Positions 26,335 through 34,510 of a DNA stretch of 64,000 nucleotides are shown here, in pieces. The notes under the pieces were generated by a model that had not been told where the DNA came from, did no database searches, and saw nothing but the letters and a program-made list of their open reading frames with translations. The DNA lies in the NCBI RefSeq assembly GCF_001399685.1, contig NZ_JTHN01000142.1, positions 1 to 64,000 on the forward strand. The letters are read 5' to 3'. Position 1 is the first letter of the stretch; every line of letters begins with the position of its first letter. Position numbers and translations under genes: made by a program. Source of the DNA: Paenibacillus sp. A3. GTDB lineage: Bacteria > Bacillota > Bacilli > Paenibacillales > NBRC-103111.

Positions 26335-27075
26335 ATGGTTTGGCGTTTGCTGTTGTGCCTGCTGCTGCTCGTACTGCCTGCCTGCAATGCCAAAACGGAC
26401 CCATGGAAGACGGGAAATACCGTTATCGATTGGGTGGATTTCGTCAAGCTGAACGGAAAGGAATATAACGGGGTCTATGAAGCGGTGGCCGCCTCCCCGG
26501 ACGCCGTGACGGATGAGGTCGTCGGCACCGTGAAGTTCAGGGTCGAGGGAGCCGTCACCAACCCGAGCTATGCGACCAAGGACGGGGATGCGGCATTTTT
26601 ACAGGAAGGCACGCGCCTTTATGCCGTCAAAGGGTACCCAGATCACTCGCTGATTGCCGCCAAGGCGGACAACGAAGTGGGCGGCTACATGCTGTACAGC
26701 GCAAGAAACGCGGATGGCAAGCTTGCCCGCTCCTGGAGCTACAAGGATCTTCCGTCCGAGCGGGTGACGCGAATCGACGTGTATGTCTATTCCAAGCAAG
26801 CGGACGCCTGGCAGCGGTTCCGTTCGCTCGAAAGAGCCGACACCGGGCTGTTCATGGAGCTGCTCGGACACGGGCAAAAGAAAGAAAACTACCAGCCGGC
26901 TATGACCGGCGGAGACCCGAAAGAGTACCGTATCGTGTTTCAAACCGGCGAACCGGTTGCGCATAAACAGAGCTTGTTCCGCGACGACAACAACTATTAC
27001 TTCCATCCGTGGGATACGGAGGTGCTGCCGGAGGAAATCGGCCGGTTCCTGACGCCGCGAATGCCGCAGTCGTAA
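26335..27075 (+). CDS. Putative lipoprotein of unknown function
   Basis: 246 residues from the ATG at 26335 (AAAGGAAGTGACGACG upstream). A short hydrophobic signal peptide ends in the lipobox LPAC, so the mature protein should be lipid-anchored outside the membrane. The mature part contains DWVDFVKLNGKEYNGVYEAV and HKQSLFRDDNNYYFHPWDTEVLP but no domain I can name. It may be cotranscribed with the preceding gene, 180 bp upstream. Confidence 0.8.
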   Translation: MVWRLLLCLLLLVLPACNAKTDPWKTGNTVIDWVDFVKLNGKEYNGVYEAVAASPDAVTDEVVGTVKFRVEGAVTNPSYATKDGDAAFLQEGTRLYAVKGYPDHSLIAAKADNEVGGYMLYSARNADGKLARSWSYKDLPSERVTRIDVYVYSKQADAWQRFRSLERADTGLFMELLGHGQKKENYQPAMTGGDPKEYRIVFQTGEPVAHKQSLFRDDNNYYFHPWDTEVLPEEIGRFLTPRMPQS

Positions 27076-27157
27076 TGGCGTGGCGCTCCTTTCGGTTGCT
27101 GAGGAATTCCGCAGCTCCCAACCCCGGGCATCGGCCGTAAAAGGCGGTCCGCCCTCC

Positions 27158-27550
27158 TTAGGAGCGGTCCCGCTTTTTGCGGCCGTACGTTCTCACCCGG
27201 GAAAGCGTCGGCTCCTCCGGGGCGGGCGGAGCCGTAACGGATTTCGCGGCAGCGGTTTCCTGCGCATGCCATTCGCCTGCCGCGAACGCCTCGGGGACGC
27301 CCCCGACCACTTCGTACGCGGAGCGGTTTTCCAGCCGGAGCTCTAGCTGCTCCACTCTTTCGATAAGCCGGGCGACCGTCAGATCCAGCCGGGCCGTTTC
27401 GAGCCGGAGCCGCTCCAGTTCCAGCTTCGGCTCCGTTTCGCTCTCCGGCTCCGCACGCCCGTCGCTTCCCGATCCGTTTCCCTCGGGGCTATGCGTCAAT
27501 GCTTCAAGCTCCTGCGGCGACAACAAGCTTTTCAGGTCCTTTCCTGCCAT
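27158..27550 (-). CDS. Unknown protein with central coiled coil, 130 residues
   Basis: No family recognised. An acidic, Ser/Glu-rich N-terminal part is followed by a Leu-heptad stretch (ELERLRLETARLDLTVARLI, then ERVEQLELRLE) and a basic C-terminus (YGRKKRDRS). GGAGGCGGAAGTGAA precedes the ATG on the minus strand. It is convergent with the lipoprotein gene and its 5' end faces the AT-rich intergenic region. Confidence 0.55.
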   Translation of the reverse strand: MAGKDLKSLLSPQELEALTHSPEGNGSGSDGRAEPESETEPKLELERLRLETARLDLTVARLIERVEQLELRLENRSAYEVVGGVPEAFAAGEWHAQETAAAKSVTAPPAPEEPTLSRVRTYGRKKRDRS

Positions 27551-27964
27551 TTCACTTCCGCCTCCTTGGATTTACCTTAACGCGATAATACCTTTGGACG
27601 TGACGTGCCAAACGAAAGTTACATCTAAATTTTCCATTATTGTAATTGACTAAAAACGACATGTCCGGACATCAAACGATACCTGCCGTAAAGCTGCGAA
27701 AAGGGCGACTGCGTCCTGCGACGCCGTTCGCCCTTTATTTCGTTGTCTTCATGGCAGACCATGTGTAGCAATTCCATGAAATTGTTGGTAAATATTATTG
27801 TTTTATCTTATCATCTCATTCTTATTATAGCAATTCATATATTTATAGCCTTTTCGCCCCATTTTTGCCACTCGCAAAAAAACGGGACCTGCAAAAAAAA
27901 GGAATTGTGTTGATTTTTGACGAATGTTAACTTTCAGCCTAAAAAAGTGGAGGGAGTCTCATTC
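27551..27964. other. 414-bp AT-rich divergent intergenic region
   Basis: No ORF of note. It holds one well-formed terminator hairpin (27699-27736) and, after it, a strongly AT-rich stretch (about 27780-27915) that is the likely promoter region of the PAS kinase. TTTGACGAA near 27917 differs by one base from a Spo0A box. Confidence 0.5.
27699..27736. terminator. Orphan bidirectional terminator hairpin
   Basis: AAAAGGGCGA (27699-27708) pairs with TCGCCCTTT (27728-27736), and the inner GCGTC pairs with GACGC. T-rich sequence follows on both strands. It lies between two divergent genes, so it does not terminate either annotated CDS. Confidence 0.65.
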
Positions 27965-29797
27965 ATGAACGATTTGCTCGCATCGCCATTCGTCCCGGAG
28001 CAATTGAAAACCAAAGCGGATGGGACTTTTTCACGAATGCTTGTCGATCTGGCGCTGAAAAGCTTCGCCAGCCCCCACACCGGCTCCCTCCTGCTCGACC
28101 AGGACTGCAACCTGCTGATGGCCGGCGAATCGCTCGGCACGAAGCTCGGTTACAGGACGGAAGAACTGGAGCAGATGAATCTTCAGACCTTAGTGCATCC
28201 CGGGGAGCTTCTCCTGTGCATGCATCATATGAGCCAGCTCGTATCGGGCCAGCTCTCCCGCTATGAAACCAAGATGCGCTGGCTCAGCGCGGACGGACAA
28301 ACCTTATGGATGAGCGTTTATGCGGTCGAACTTAAGGACAGCGGCGGCGGACCAGCTTACATATACATGCAAACCCAGGATATTACCGCACAAAAAGATG
28401 CCGAAAACGCGCTTCAGGAATCGCTCATCCGTATGACCTCGCTGCTCGAAACGTTTGCCGACGCTTACATTATGCTGAACCGAAGCGGAGAGCTCGTCTA
28501 TGTGAACCGGAACGCCGAGCAGCTTCTGCAGCTCAGCCGGGAGGATATGCTCGGTCACGGCATTCGGGGCACGGTGCCGGAATGGCTTGGCACAGGCTTT
28601 TACAAAGCTTGCTGGAGGGCAATCGAGGAAGCGGTTCCCGTCTTTTATCAGGATTATTATCCATTGGTCAAAAAGTGGTTGGAAGTCAGCTGCTATCCGG
28701 GCAAGCCCGGCTTGTCCGTCTTTATCCGGGATATTACCCGGCACAAGGAGCAGGAAGAAACGCTCCGTGCGACCAAGCAGCAGCTCGATTCCATGATTGA
28801 GCATGCTGCGGACACCATTGCGATTCTCGACGCGGACCTGCGGCTGACCAAGCTGAACAAAGCGTTCATCGACTTGTTCGGCTATAGCGAAGCGGAACTG
28901 ATCGGCGAGCGTCCGCCGAACATACCGGAGGAGCTGTGGATCGAGTCGGAGCTGCTGTTCCGCAAAGCGCTGCAGGGCAAGCAAATCTCCAGCTTCGAGA
29001 CGAAGCGCAAGCGCAAGGACGGCACGCCGCTCGATATGAGCCTGACGATCTCACCTGTTGTCGGCAAGGATCAGGACATTACCGGGATCTGTATTATCGG
29101 GCGGGATATCAGCGAGAGCAAAGCTACCGAGGAGCTGCTGCGCAACTCGGAGAAGCTGTCGGTCGCCGGACAGCTAGCCGCCGGCATTGCCCATGAAATC
29201 CGCAACCCGCTGACCTCGCTGAAAGGTTTTACGCAGTTTATGAAGAGCGCAGGGCATTACAAGGAACATTACTTGGACATCATGTCGTCGGAGCTGACGC
29301 GCATCGAGCACATTATCAGCGAAATGCTGCTGCTGGCCAAGCCAAGAGCGGCCATCTTTCATTATAAGCGGATTGGCCCCATTCTCGCCGACGTCCTCTC
29401 CCTATTGGAAGCGCAAGCGAATCTGAACAGCGTCAGTTTCAAGACGCGGATCAAACCGGACCTGCCGGCGGTTCGCTGTGAAGAAAATCAATTGAAGCAG
29501 TTGTTCATCAATATTGTAAAAAATGCCGTCGAAGCGATGCCGCTGGGCGGAACCGTGGAGATTGTGGCGGCCTTGGCCGAGCCGGGCATGCTGGCGATCA
29601 CCTTCCGGGACGAGGGCGACGGCATTCCTGCCGAGCTGCTCCAACGGATCAGCGAACCCTTCTATACGACGAAAGAAAACGGCTCGGGCCTCGGTCTGAT
29701 GGTGAGCCAAAAAATCGTCACCGAACACAAAGGCCGCATGTCCATCGCAAGCGAAGCCGGCGTGGGAACGACCGTGACGGTAACGTTACCGGTTTAA
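27965..29797 (+). CDS. Three-PAS sensor histidine kinase (KinE/KinA-like)
   Basis: A cytoplasmic kinase of 610 residues without TM helices. It has PAS 1 (about 45-135), PAS 2 (about 155-260; DAYIMLNRSGELVYVNRNAE) and PAS 3 (about 275-390; DTIAILDADLRLTKLNKAFI). HisKA follows (AGIAHEIRNPLTSLKGFTQF), then HATPase (NIVKNAVEAMP, GSGLGLMVSQKI). This is the layout of sporulation phosphorelay kinases, which feed Spo0F, and no response regulator is adjacent, consistent with that. The start at 27965 was chosen for GGAGGGAG about 7 bp upstream. Confidence 0.92.
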   Translation: MNDLLASPFVPEQLKTKADGTFSRMLVDLALKSFASPHTGSLLLDQDCNLLMAGESLGTKLGYRTEELEQMNLQTLVHPGELLLCMHHMSQLVSGQLSRYETKMRWLSADGQTLWMSVYAVELKDSGGGPAYIYMQTQDITAQKDAENALQESLIRMTSLLETFADAYIMLNRSGELVYVNRNAEQLLQLSREDMLGHGIRGTVPEWLGTGFYKACWRAIEEAVPVFYQDYYPLVKKWLEVSCYPGKPGLSVFIRDITRHKEQEETLRATKQQLDSMIEHAADTIAILDADLRLTKLNKAFIDLFGYSEAELIGERPPNIPEELWIESELLFRKALQGKQISSFETKRKRKDGTPLDMSLTISPVVGKDQDITGICIIGRDISESKATEELLRNSEKLSVAGQLAAGIAHEIRNPLTSLKGFTQFMKSAGHYKEHYLDIMSSELTRIEHIISEMLLLAKPRAAIFHYKRIGPILADVLSLLEAQANLNSVSFKTRIKPDLPAVRCEENQLKQLFINIVKNAVEAMPLGGTVEIVAALAEPGMLAITFRDEGDGIPAELLQRISEPFYTTKENGSGLGLMVSQKIVTEHKGRMSIASEAGVGTTVTVTLPV

Positions 29798-29821
29798 AGC
29801 ACGTAAGTGGCTGCTACAAGC

Positions 29822-29861
29822 AAAGGCTCCCTTATCCATCCGACGATAAGGGAGCCTTTTT
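29822..29861. terminator. Bidirectional intrinsic terminator
   Basis: AAAGGCTCCCTTATC (29822-29836) and GATAAGGGAGCCTTT (29845-29859) form a perfect 15-bp stem with an 8-base loop and T-runs on both strands. It separates the convergent kinase and acetyltransferase genes. Confidence 0.9.
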
Positions 29862-29883
29862 GTGGGCAAACGTCCGCCCATGC

Positions 29884-30342
29884 TCATCTCAAAACCTTGT
29901 ATCTCGCTTCCGTCTCCCCTTCGATGATCCGTCCGGTCGGTACGAAGCCGACGCGCTCGTACAGCTTCCCGGCCGCCTCATTGTCCGGCTTATAGCTGAT
30001 GACAATCTCGGGAGAGCAATCCTCCTGACGCTTGATCAGCTCCAGGCCCAGCCGGATCGCAGCCTCGCCGTAGCCCCGGTCTTGAAACTTTTTGTCGATC
30101 ATCAGCCGTACGATCCAGTACAGCCCGTCATCCGGGTCTTTGCCGTACATGAAAAAGCCGACCATCGTATCTTCATGATAAATAGAAAGCGGCGTGTACG
30201 ATTTATCGTAGGCGGCTTGAATAATCGAAAACCAGTTGGGAGCCACCATCTTCCGCTGCTCCTCCTTCACCTCCAGCTTCACGCAATCTTCCCAATTGTC
30301 CTGATCGATAGCTTCAAATCTTACCGTCGGTGCGTTCCTCAA
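29884..30342 (-). CDS. GNAT N-acetyltransferase (BltD/diamine type)
   Basis: 152 residues. The acetyl-CoA binding motif A is MIDKKFQDRGYGEAAIRLGL (Q/R-x-x-G-x-G/A), and the C-terminal motif is NEAAGKLYERVGFVPTG. Overall it resembles spermine/spermidine acetyltransferases such as BltD (VRLMIDKKFQ, YWIVRL). The start is TTG at 30342 with GAGGAGG 6 bp upstream. It is single-gene, facing the PAS kinase terminator. Confidence 0.9.
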   Translation of the reverse strand: MRNAPTVRFEAIDQDNWEDCVKLEVKEEQRKMVAPNWFSIIQAAYDKSYTPLSIYHEDTMVGFFMYGKDPDDGLYWIVRLMIDKKFQDRGYGEAAIRLGLELIKRQEDCSPEIVISYKPDNEAAGKLYERVGFVPTGRIIEGETEARYKVLR

Positions 30343-30448
30343 AGCGGTTCCTCCTCGCGTTAGCGTTTGTCTATAGACCCATCATACGGGAAGCTCTGCC
30401 GGAAGCGTAGGGAAGATTCGACTATAAGCGTTTTTTCAGCTTTACGGC

Positions 30449-32224
30449 CTATATTCCCAATTTATTGTAATATTTGGCTCGCATGTTATATTGCTGCTTT
30501 TGTCTTTCAAATTGTTCGGCATAACGGTCCATGTTGCTTTCAACCGGCCCGCCCGGGCGGAAGGAATCTTGCTCCGTCTCGCTGGACCCGGGGATGGCTA
30601 TCGGGGCGGATCGGCGTATTCCTCTCGACTCTTCGTCCGATGCGATCCGGTCCAACCGCTGCCTTTCTAACGCTTCAGCGTACATTTGCTTCAAAAGTAA
30701 GGGCAGATTCCCCACTTGTTGCTTTCCCTGCTTCAATTTATGCTCGTCCGTCCAATTCGCATAGACAAAGGCGGACAGATTCGTAATTTCGCTATCCATC
30801 TCCTGCTTGTACTCGTTGTCAAGATCGGTATTCCCATCCAACCAACGAACCGCTTCCAAAAGCCGCGCTTGCAGCTTGTTCATGAGAAGAAGCGGGATAT
30901 TCTCGTGCCCGTGCCGCTCGCCCAAGCCGTACTCGTTTCGAAACGGATTTTCCGTTCCCTGGATATTAATGTACTCCTCCATATTGGACCATGCTTCCAA
31001 ATTGTCCTGGTCGTCGATCCATTCCATTAATTCGCCGGCATTGTCCGTTTTCGTCCCCTGCTGCATATGAAAAGCGTGACCGAGCTCGTGGGTTAACGTC
31101 GAGAATGTTGGAGCAATCAGCTCCTTTCCCGCGGTATCGACGAGCCGATTCCCATAGTAAAAAGAGGATTCCTTTACGTCGGACGGCATCGTCACCTTCA
31201 CGTCGGTGCCTTCCCCAAAAGCGTAATACTGCTCCGGCCGCCCTTGCAAAATCAGCACCACACCCAACTGATCCGGCCTTTCCCTCCGCATGTCGTTCAG
31301 AGCGGAAATTCGTTCCTGCTTGGTCAAGCCGTCAAGTCTGATCTCCTTGTACTTGTCCCTGTCTTTCGGCTGTCCAGACAGCCTCTTCAGCTTGGCATTT
31401 TCCTTATTATCGCCTACTGGCGAGGCGGCGGCAGTCACTCCGACGTCCTTGGCGACGGAAAAAGGGGAAAGTTCAATTTTTTTATCCGATTCGTTGATTC
31501 GTTCCAATAATCCCCGACCGAAATGACTTTCCAGTATACGTGAGAATTCCGTCAGCATCTGCAGCTTGAAGTCTCCGTGCCCCTTCTCCTCCACGATTCG
31601 GATGCTTCCGCTGCCTTGGATCAGCTTATCCCACATCTCGCGTACCTTCCGCTGGCTATCTTCGTCCAGCTGCTCAAATCCAGCAATAGGGAGATGGAGA
31701 TCACCGTCTTCGGCTGTAGAGTTGCCACCCGTCACCGATTGCTTAACCAAAGCTTGCCGTTCATCGTGAAGCAGGTCCATGAGCATTCTCATATGGGGAG
31801 CTTCCGGGTCTTCTTGGAGATCGTCCGATTGCCGATGGACAAACCAGTGGAAGCAGGCTCGTTCCATTTCGGAAAGCGTGTTGATTTTCGTGGAAAGAGG
31901 GGCATCGTCCGCTAACGCATTATATTCGGCAATACACTCCGTAAAGTCGCCGTCCAATGTGATGATCATGGGCGAAAGGTTGATTTTGCATTGGACCGGC
32001 GGATGGGCATGGGGTTGCCGTGAACCGGTCAAATAACGGATCGTCGCTCGGTTTCCGAAACTCCTCTGCATTTGTGCGACGAAGGCAGGAGCGGAAGCAA
32101 GCTGCCGCGCCGTGTTAGAGCTGCCCCGGCGCTGCGCATACAGAGGCTCCGGCGGAGGGGAAGGCCGCTCCGGTTTTTCAAGATCAGGCATTGATTTCCG
32201 AATATAGCTTCCTATGCTTTTCAT
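30449..32224 (-). CDS. M91-like zinc metalloprotease, candidate polymorphic/eCIS effector
   Basis: 591 residues from ATG 32224; ATGs at 32260 and 32278 are in frame but would lie over the likely promoter TATGGTACAAT. Zinc site HELGHAFH at about 377, then an acidic patch and EYINIQGTENPFRNEYGLGE (about 415-435), the pattern of the NleD/M91 effector proteases found in polymorphic toxins. An N-terminal stretch AQMQRSFGNRATIRYL (about 49-64) resembles the short Gln-Arg-x-x-Gly-Asn-x-Ala motif seen in DUF4157/eCIS cargo proteins. There is no signal peptide or TM. The long middle region (about 80-330) is unassigned. Base composition is more AT-rich than its neighbours. It stands alone, with no visible immunity gene. 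Confidence 0.7.
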   Translation of the reverse strand: MKSIGSYIRKSMPDLEKPERPSPPPEPLYAQRRGSSNTARQLASAPAFVAQMQRSFGNRATIRYLTGSRQPHAHPPVQCKINLSPMIITLDGDFTECIAEYNALADDAPLSTKINTLSEMERACFHWFVHRQSDDLQEDPEAPHMRMLMDLLHDERQALVKQSVTGGNSTAEDGDLHLPIAGFEQLDEDSQRKVREMWDKLIQGSGSIRIVEEKGHGDFKLQMLTEFSRILESHFGRGLLERINESDKKIELSPFSVAKDVGVTAAASPVGDNKENAKLKRLSGQPKDRDKYKEIRLDGLTKQERISALNDMRRERPDQLGVVLILQGRPEQYYAFGEGTDVKVTMPSDVKESSFYYGNRLVDTAGKELIAPTFSTLTHELGHAFHMQQGTKTDNAGELMEWIDDQDNLEAWSNMEEYINIQGTENPFRNEYGLGERHGHENIPLLLMNKLQARLLEAVRWLDGNTDLDNEYKQEMDSEITNLSAFVYANWTDEHKLKQGKQQVGNLPLLLKQMYAEALERQRLDRIASDEESRGIRRSAPIAIPGSSETEQDSFRPGGPVESNMDRYAEQFERQKQQYNMRAKYYNKLGI

Positions 32225-32360
32225 CGAAATCACCGCTTCTTCAAGCTTTGTTGTCCACATTGTACCATATTTACCCATCCAAAAGGGTTAACCTGTACCT
32301 CCCCCTCAACTTGTGCTATGATAAACTTCGTGATTTCTCAGGGAGAGGCGGACTAGAGGC

Positions 32361-32945
32361 GTGGCCAAGCTATATTTTCGTTACGGAACGATGAACAGCG
32401 GCAAGTCGATCGAAGTACTGCGCGTCGCACACAATTACGAAGAGCAAGGAAAGAAAGTGCTGCTCTTCACCCCTGCAGTGGATAACCGGGACGGGGTCGG
32501 CGTCGTCGCTTCCCGCATCGGAATGCAGAAGGACGGCATCGTCATTGACGACAACCTGGACATGGTCGGAATGGCGGCGGCCGAGCGGCCGAACTGCATT
32601 CTGATCGACGAAGCGCAGTTTCTGAACAAGCAGCAGGTGCTGCAGCTTACGGAAATTGCGGATACGCTCGGCATTCCCGTCATTGCGTACGGGCTGCGGG
32701 CGGATTTTCTCGGCCAACTGTTCGAGGGCAGCTATCATCTGTTTGCGCTGGCGGACAAAATCGAGGAAATCAAGACGGTCTGCTGGTACTGCGACCGCAA
32801 AGCGACGATGAATATGCGTCTTGCCGACGGCAAGCCGGTATTTGAAGGCGCGCAGATTCAAATCGGCGGCAACGAAAGCTATTTGCCGGTGTGCCGTAAA
32901 TGCTACTCCATGCAAAAGAGCAACCAAACGCAACCCCATTCATGA
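32361..32945 (+). CDS. tdk: Thymidine kinase (class II)
   Basis: 194 residues. It phosphorylates thymidine to dTMP (salvage). Walker A is GTMNSGKS, Walker B/DEAQ is ILIDEAQF, and the substrate lid is IAYGLRADFLGQLF. Zinc-binding cysteines are CWYC and CRKC, and EGAQIQIGG is the family C-terminal loop. The start is GTG at 32361 with GGGAGAGGCGG upstream. An extended -10 candidate (TGTGCTATGAT) lies about 32310-32320. A strong terminator follows directly. Confidence 0.95.
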   Translation: MAKLYFRYGTMNSGKSIEVLRVAHNYEEQGKKVLLFTPAVDNRDGVGVVASRIGMQKDGIVIDDNLDMVGMAAAERPNCILIDEAQFLNKQQVLQLTEIADTLGIPVIAYGLRADFLGQLFEGSYHLFALADKIEEIKTVCWYCDRKATMNMRLADGKPVFEGAQIQIGGNESYLPVCRKCYSMQKSNQTQPHS

Positions 32946-32953
32946 ATAAAAAA

Positions 32954-32991
32954 AAAACGGAGCGTAGCGCCTCGGCGCCTTGCTCCGTTTT
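32954..32991. terminator. Bidirectional intrinsic terminator
   Basis: AAAACGGAGC (32954-32963) pairs with GCTCCGTTTT (32982-32991). A-rich sequence before and T-rich sequence after serve both strands. It lies between the convergent tdk and aminopeptidase genes. Confidence 0.85.
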
Positions 32992-32996
32992 GCATT

Positions 32997-34235
32997 TTAG
33001 ACGGGCAGTGCCCAGTTGCCGGCGCGGAATACCGGCTCCCGCACGCCGTCCTGCGTTATTCCGTCGATGTTCATATCGGCCGAGCCGATCATGAAATCGA
33101 CGTGCACAAGACTGCTGTTTGCCCCGTGTTGGGACAGCTCCTCTTCCTTCATCTCCGTGCCGCCGTCCAGATTGACGGGGTACGCTTGTCCGAGGGCGAG
33201 ATGGCTCGATGCGTTCTCGTCAAACAGCGTGTTGTAAAAGATCAGATTCGTATTGGAGATCGGCGATTCGTGCGGAACCAAGGCGACTTCGCCAAGCTTG
33301 CGCGCTCCTTCGTCCGTGTCGAGCAGCCGCTTCAGCATCTCGTAGCCTTTGTCCGCAGAGAAATCGACGACTTTGCCGTCCTTGAACGTCAGGCTGAATC
33401 CGTCGATAAGCTGGCCTCCGTGATTAAGCGGCTTCGTGCTGCGGACGACACCGTTGACGCCGTCGTGCCTAGGCATCGTGAACACTTCCTCCGTCGGCAG
33501 GTTCGGGTTGAAGAAAATGCCCTTGGCATTCTCTTTCGCGCCGCCGAGCCAGAGGTGCTTCTCCGGCAAGTCCACGGTCAGGCTCGTGCCCGACGCTTCG
33601 TAGACGAGCTGCTTGTACCGCTTCTCGTTCAAGTAGCTCACGGTCCGGGCCAGGCGGGCATTATGCTCCTTCCAAGCCTCGACCGGATCGTCCGCGTTCA
33701 CGCGGGTCGCTTCGAAAATACGCTCCCACAGTGCATCGAGAGCGGCCTCCGGCGAAAGATCGGGAAATATTTTCAATGCCCATTCCGGCGTTGCGTAGGC
33801 CATCAGCGTCCAGGACGCGCGGTGCGCCATCAGTTGGCTGCGGTACCCTTTCAAAGCGGTAGAGGCCGTTTTGTTCGCCGTGGAGACCCGCTCCGGGTCG
33901 ACGTCCTTGAGCAGGTCGGGATTCGGCCCGTAAAATTGAATGAAGGCCGCATCGTTCTCCGCCAGCTCCTGCAAGCCCTGTGCCTTCCACATCGGATACT
34001 CGTGAAACGCTTCCATCGGCGCCATCTTGTATTTGATCCGCATCAGTTCCTCGTCGTTCCACTCGACCATGACGTTCTTCGCGCCGGCCTCATAAGCCTT
34101 GACAGCGACAAGCCGGACCAGCTCCGCGGCGGCAACCGGGGCCATGACGACCACCGTTTGTCCCTGTTGTACATTGGCGCCTACCCGAACGGCCAGCGTT
34201 GCATATTTTTCCAGCTTTTGGGCAAATGTGCTCAT
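32997..34235 (-). CDS. M29 family aminopeptidase (AmpS/AmpT-like)
   Basis: Cytosolic metallo-aminopeptidase of 412 residues. Family stretches are GANVQQGQTVVVMAPV near the N-terminus, FFNPNLPTEEVFTMPRHDGV (metal-binding Glu region), DGFSLTFKDGKVVDF, GARKLGEVALVPHESPI and the C-terminal HVDFMIGSADMNIDGI. The start at 34235 was chosen for GGAGGAATTTTA on the minus strand; the longer frame to 34304 runs into the upstream terminator. Probably monocistronic. Confidence 0.95.
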   Translation of the reverse strand: MSTFAQKLEKYATLAVRVGANVQQGQTVVVMAPVAAAELVRLVAVKAYEAGAKNVMVEWNDEELMRIKYKMAPMEAFHEYPMWKAQGLQELAENDAAFIQFYGPNPDLLKDVDPERVSTANKTASTALKGYRSQLMAHRASWTLMAYATPEWALKIFPDLSPEAALDALWERIFEATRVNADDPVEAWKEHNARLARTVSYLNEKRYKQLVYEASGTSLTVDLPEKHLWLGGAKENAKGIFFNPNLPTEEVFTMPRHDGVNGVVRSTKPLNHGGQLIDGFSLTFKDGKVVDFSADKGYEMLKRLLDTDEGARKLGEVALVPHESPISNTNLIFYNTLFDENASSHLALGQAYPVNLDGGTEMKEEELSQHGANSSLVHVDFMIGSADMNIDGITQDGVREPVFRAGNWALPV

Positions 34236-34302
34236 TAAAATTCCTCCAAAAATGAAAGGTTGTCCTACGTTCCCAGTATAACGGTTTACGCCGCATTTTA
34301 CC

Positions 34303-34327
34303 AAAAAAACCAGCCGCGAACGGCTGG
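34303..34327 (-). terminator. Intrinsic terminator of the 30-residue gene
   Basis: CCAGCCG (34310-34316) pairs with CGGCTGG (34321-34327) around a CGAA loop (TTCG on the transcribed strand), followed on the minus strand by seven T. It is a textbook terminator placed 14 bp after the small gene, supporting that gene as a real transcript end. Confidence 0.9.
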
Positions 34328-34340
34328 CTGCGAATTCCCG

Positions 34341-34433
34341 TTATTTTTTCGTTTTGGACTCCGCCACTTCCGAGTCTCGGTTGTTGCCGGGCTGGGACTT
34401 TTTGCCGTTGTTGTTGGCATTGTCTCGGGACAT
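34341..34433 (-). CDS. Small hydrophilic protein, 30 residues
   Basis: A very short gene supported by three signals. AAGGAGG lies 7 bp before the ATG at 34433, there is a clean 30-codon frame, and an excellent terminator lies just after the stop. The peptide begins MSRDNANNNGKK and is rich in Asn, Lys and Ser with no hydrophobic segment. Composition recalls small acid-soluble spore proteins, but I do not recognise a specific family. It lies between the phosphotransferase and aminopeptidase genes on the same strand. Confidence 0.7.
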   Translation of the reverse strand: MSRDNANNNGKKSQPGNNRDSEVAESKTKK

Positions 34434-34510
34434 TGGGACGCCTCCTTCCGGGATTTGGGATCGCCCGTAGTGTATCCGATCCGCCCTGCAGCCATACATG
34501 AAACCGTACG

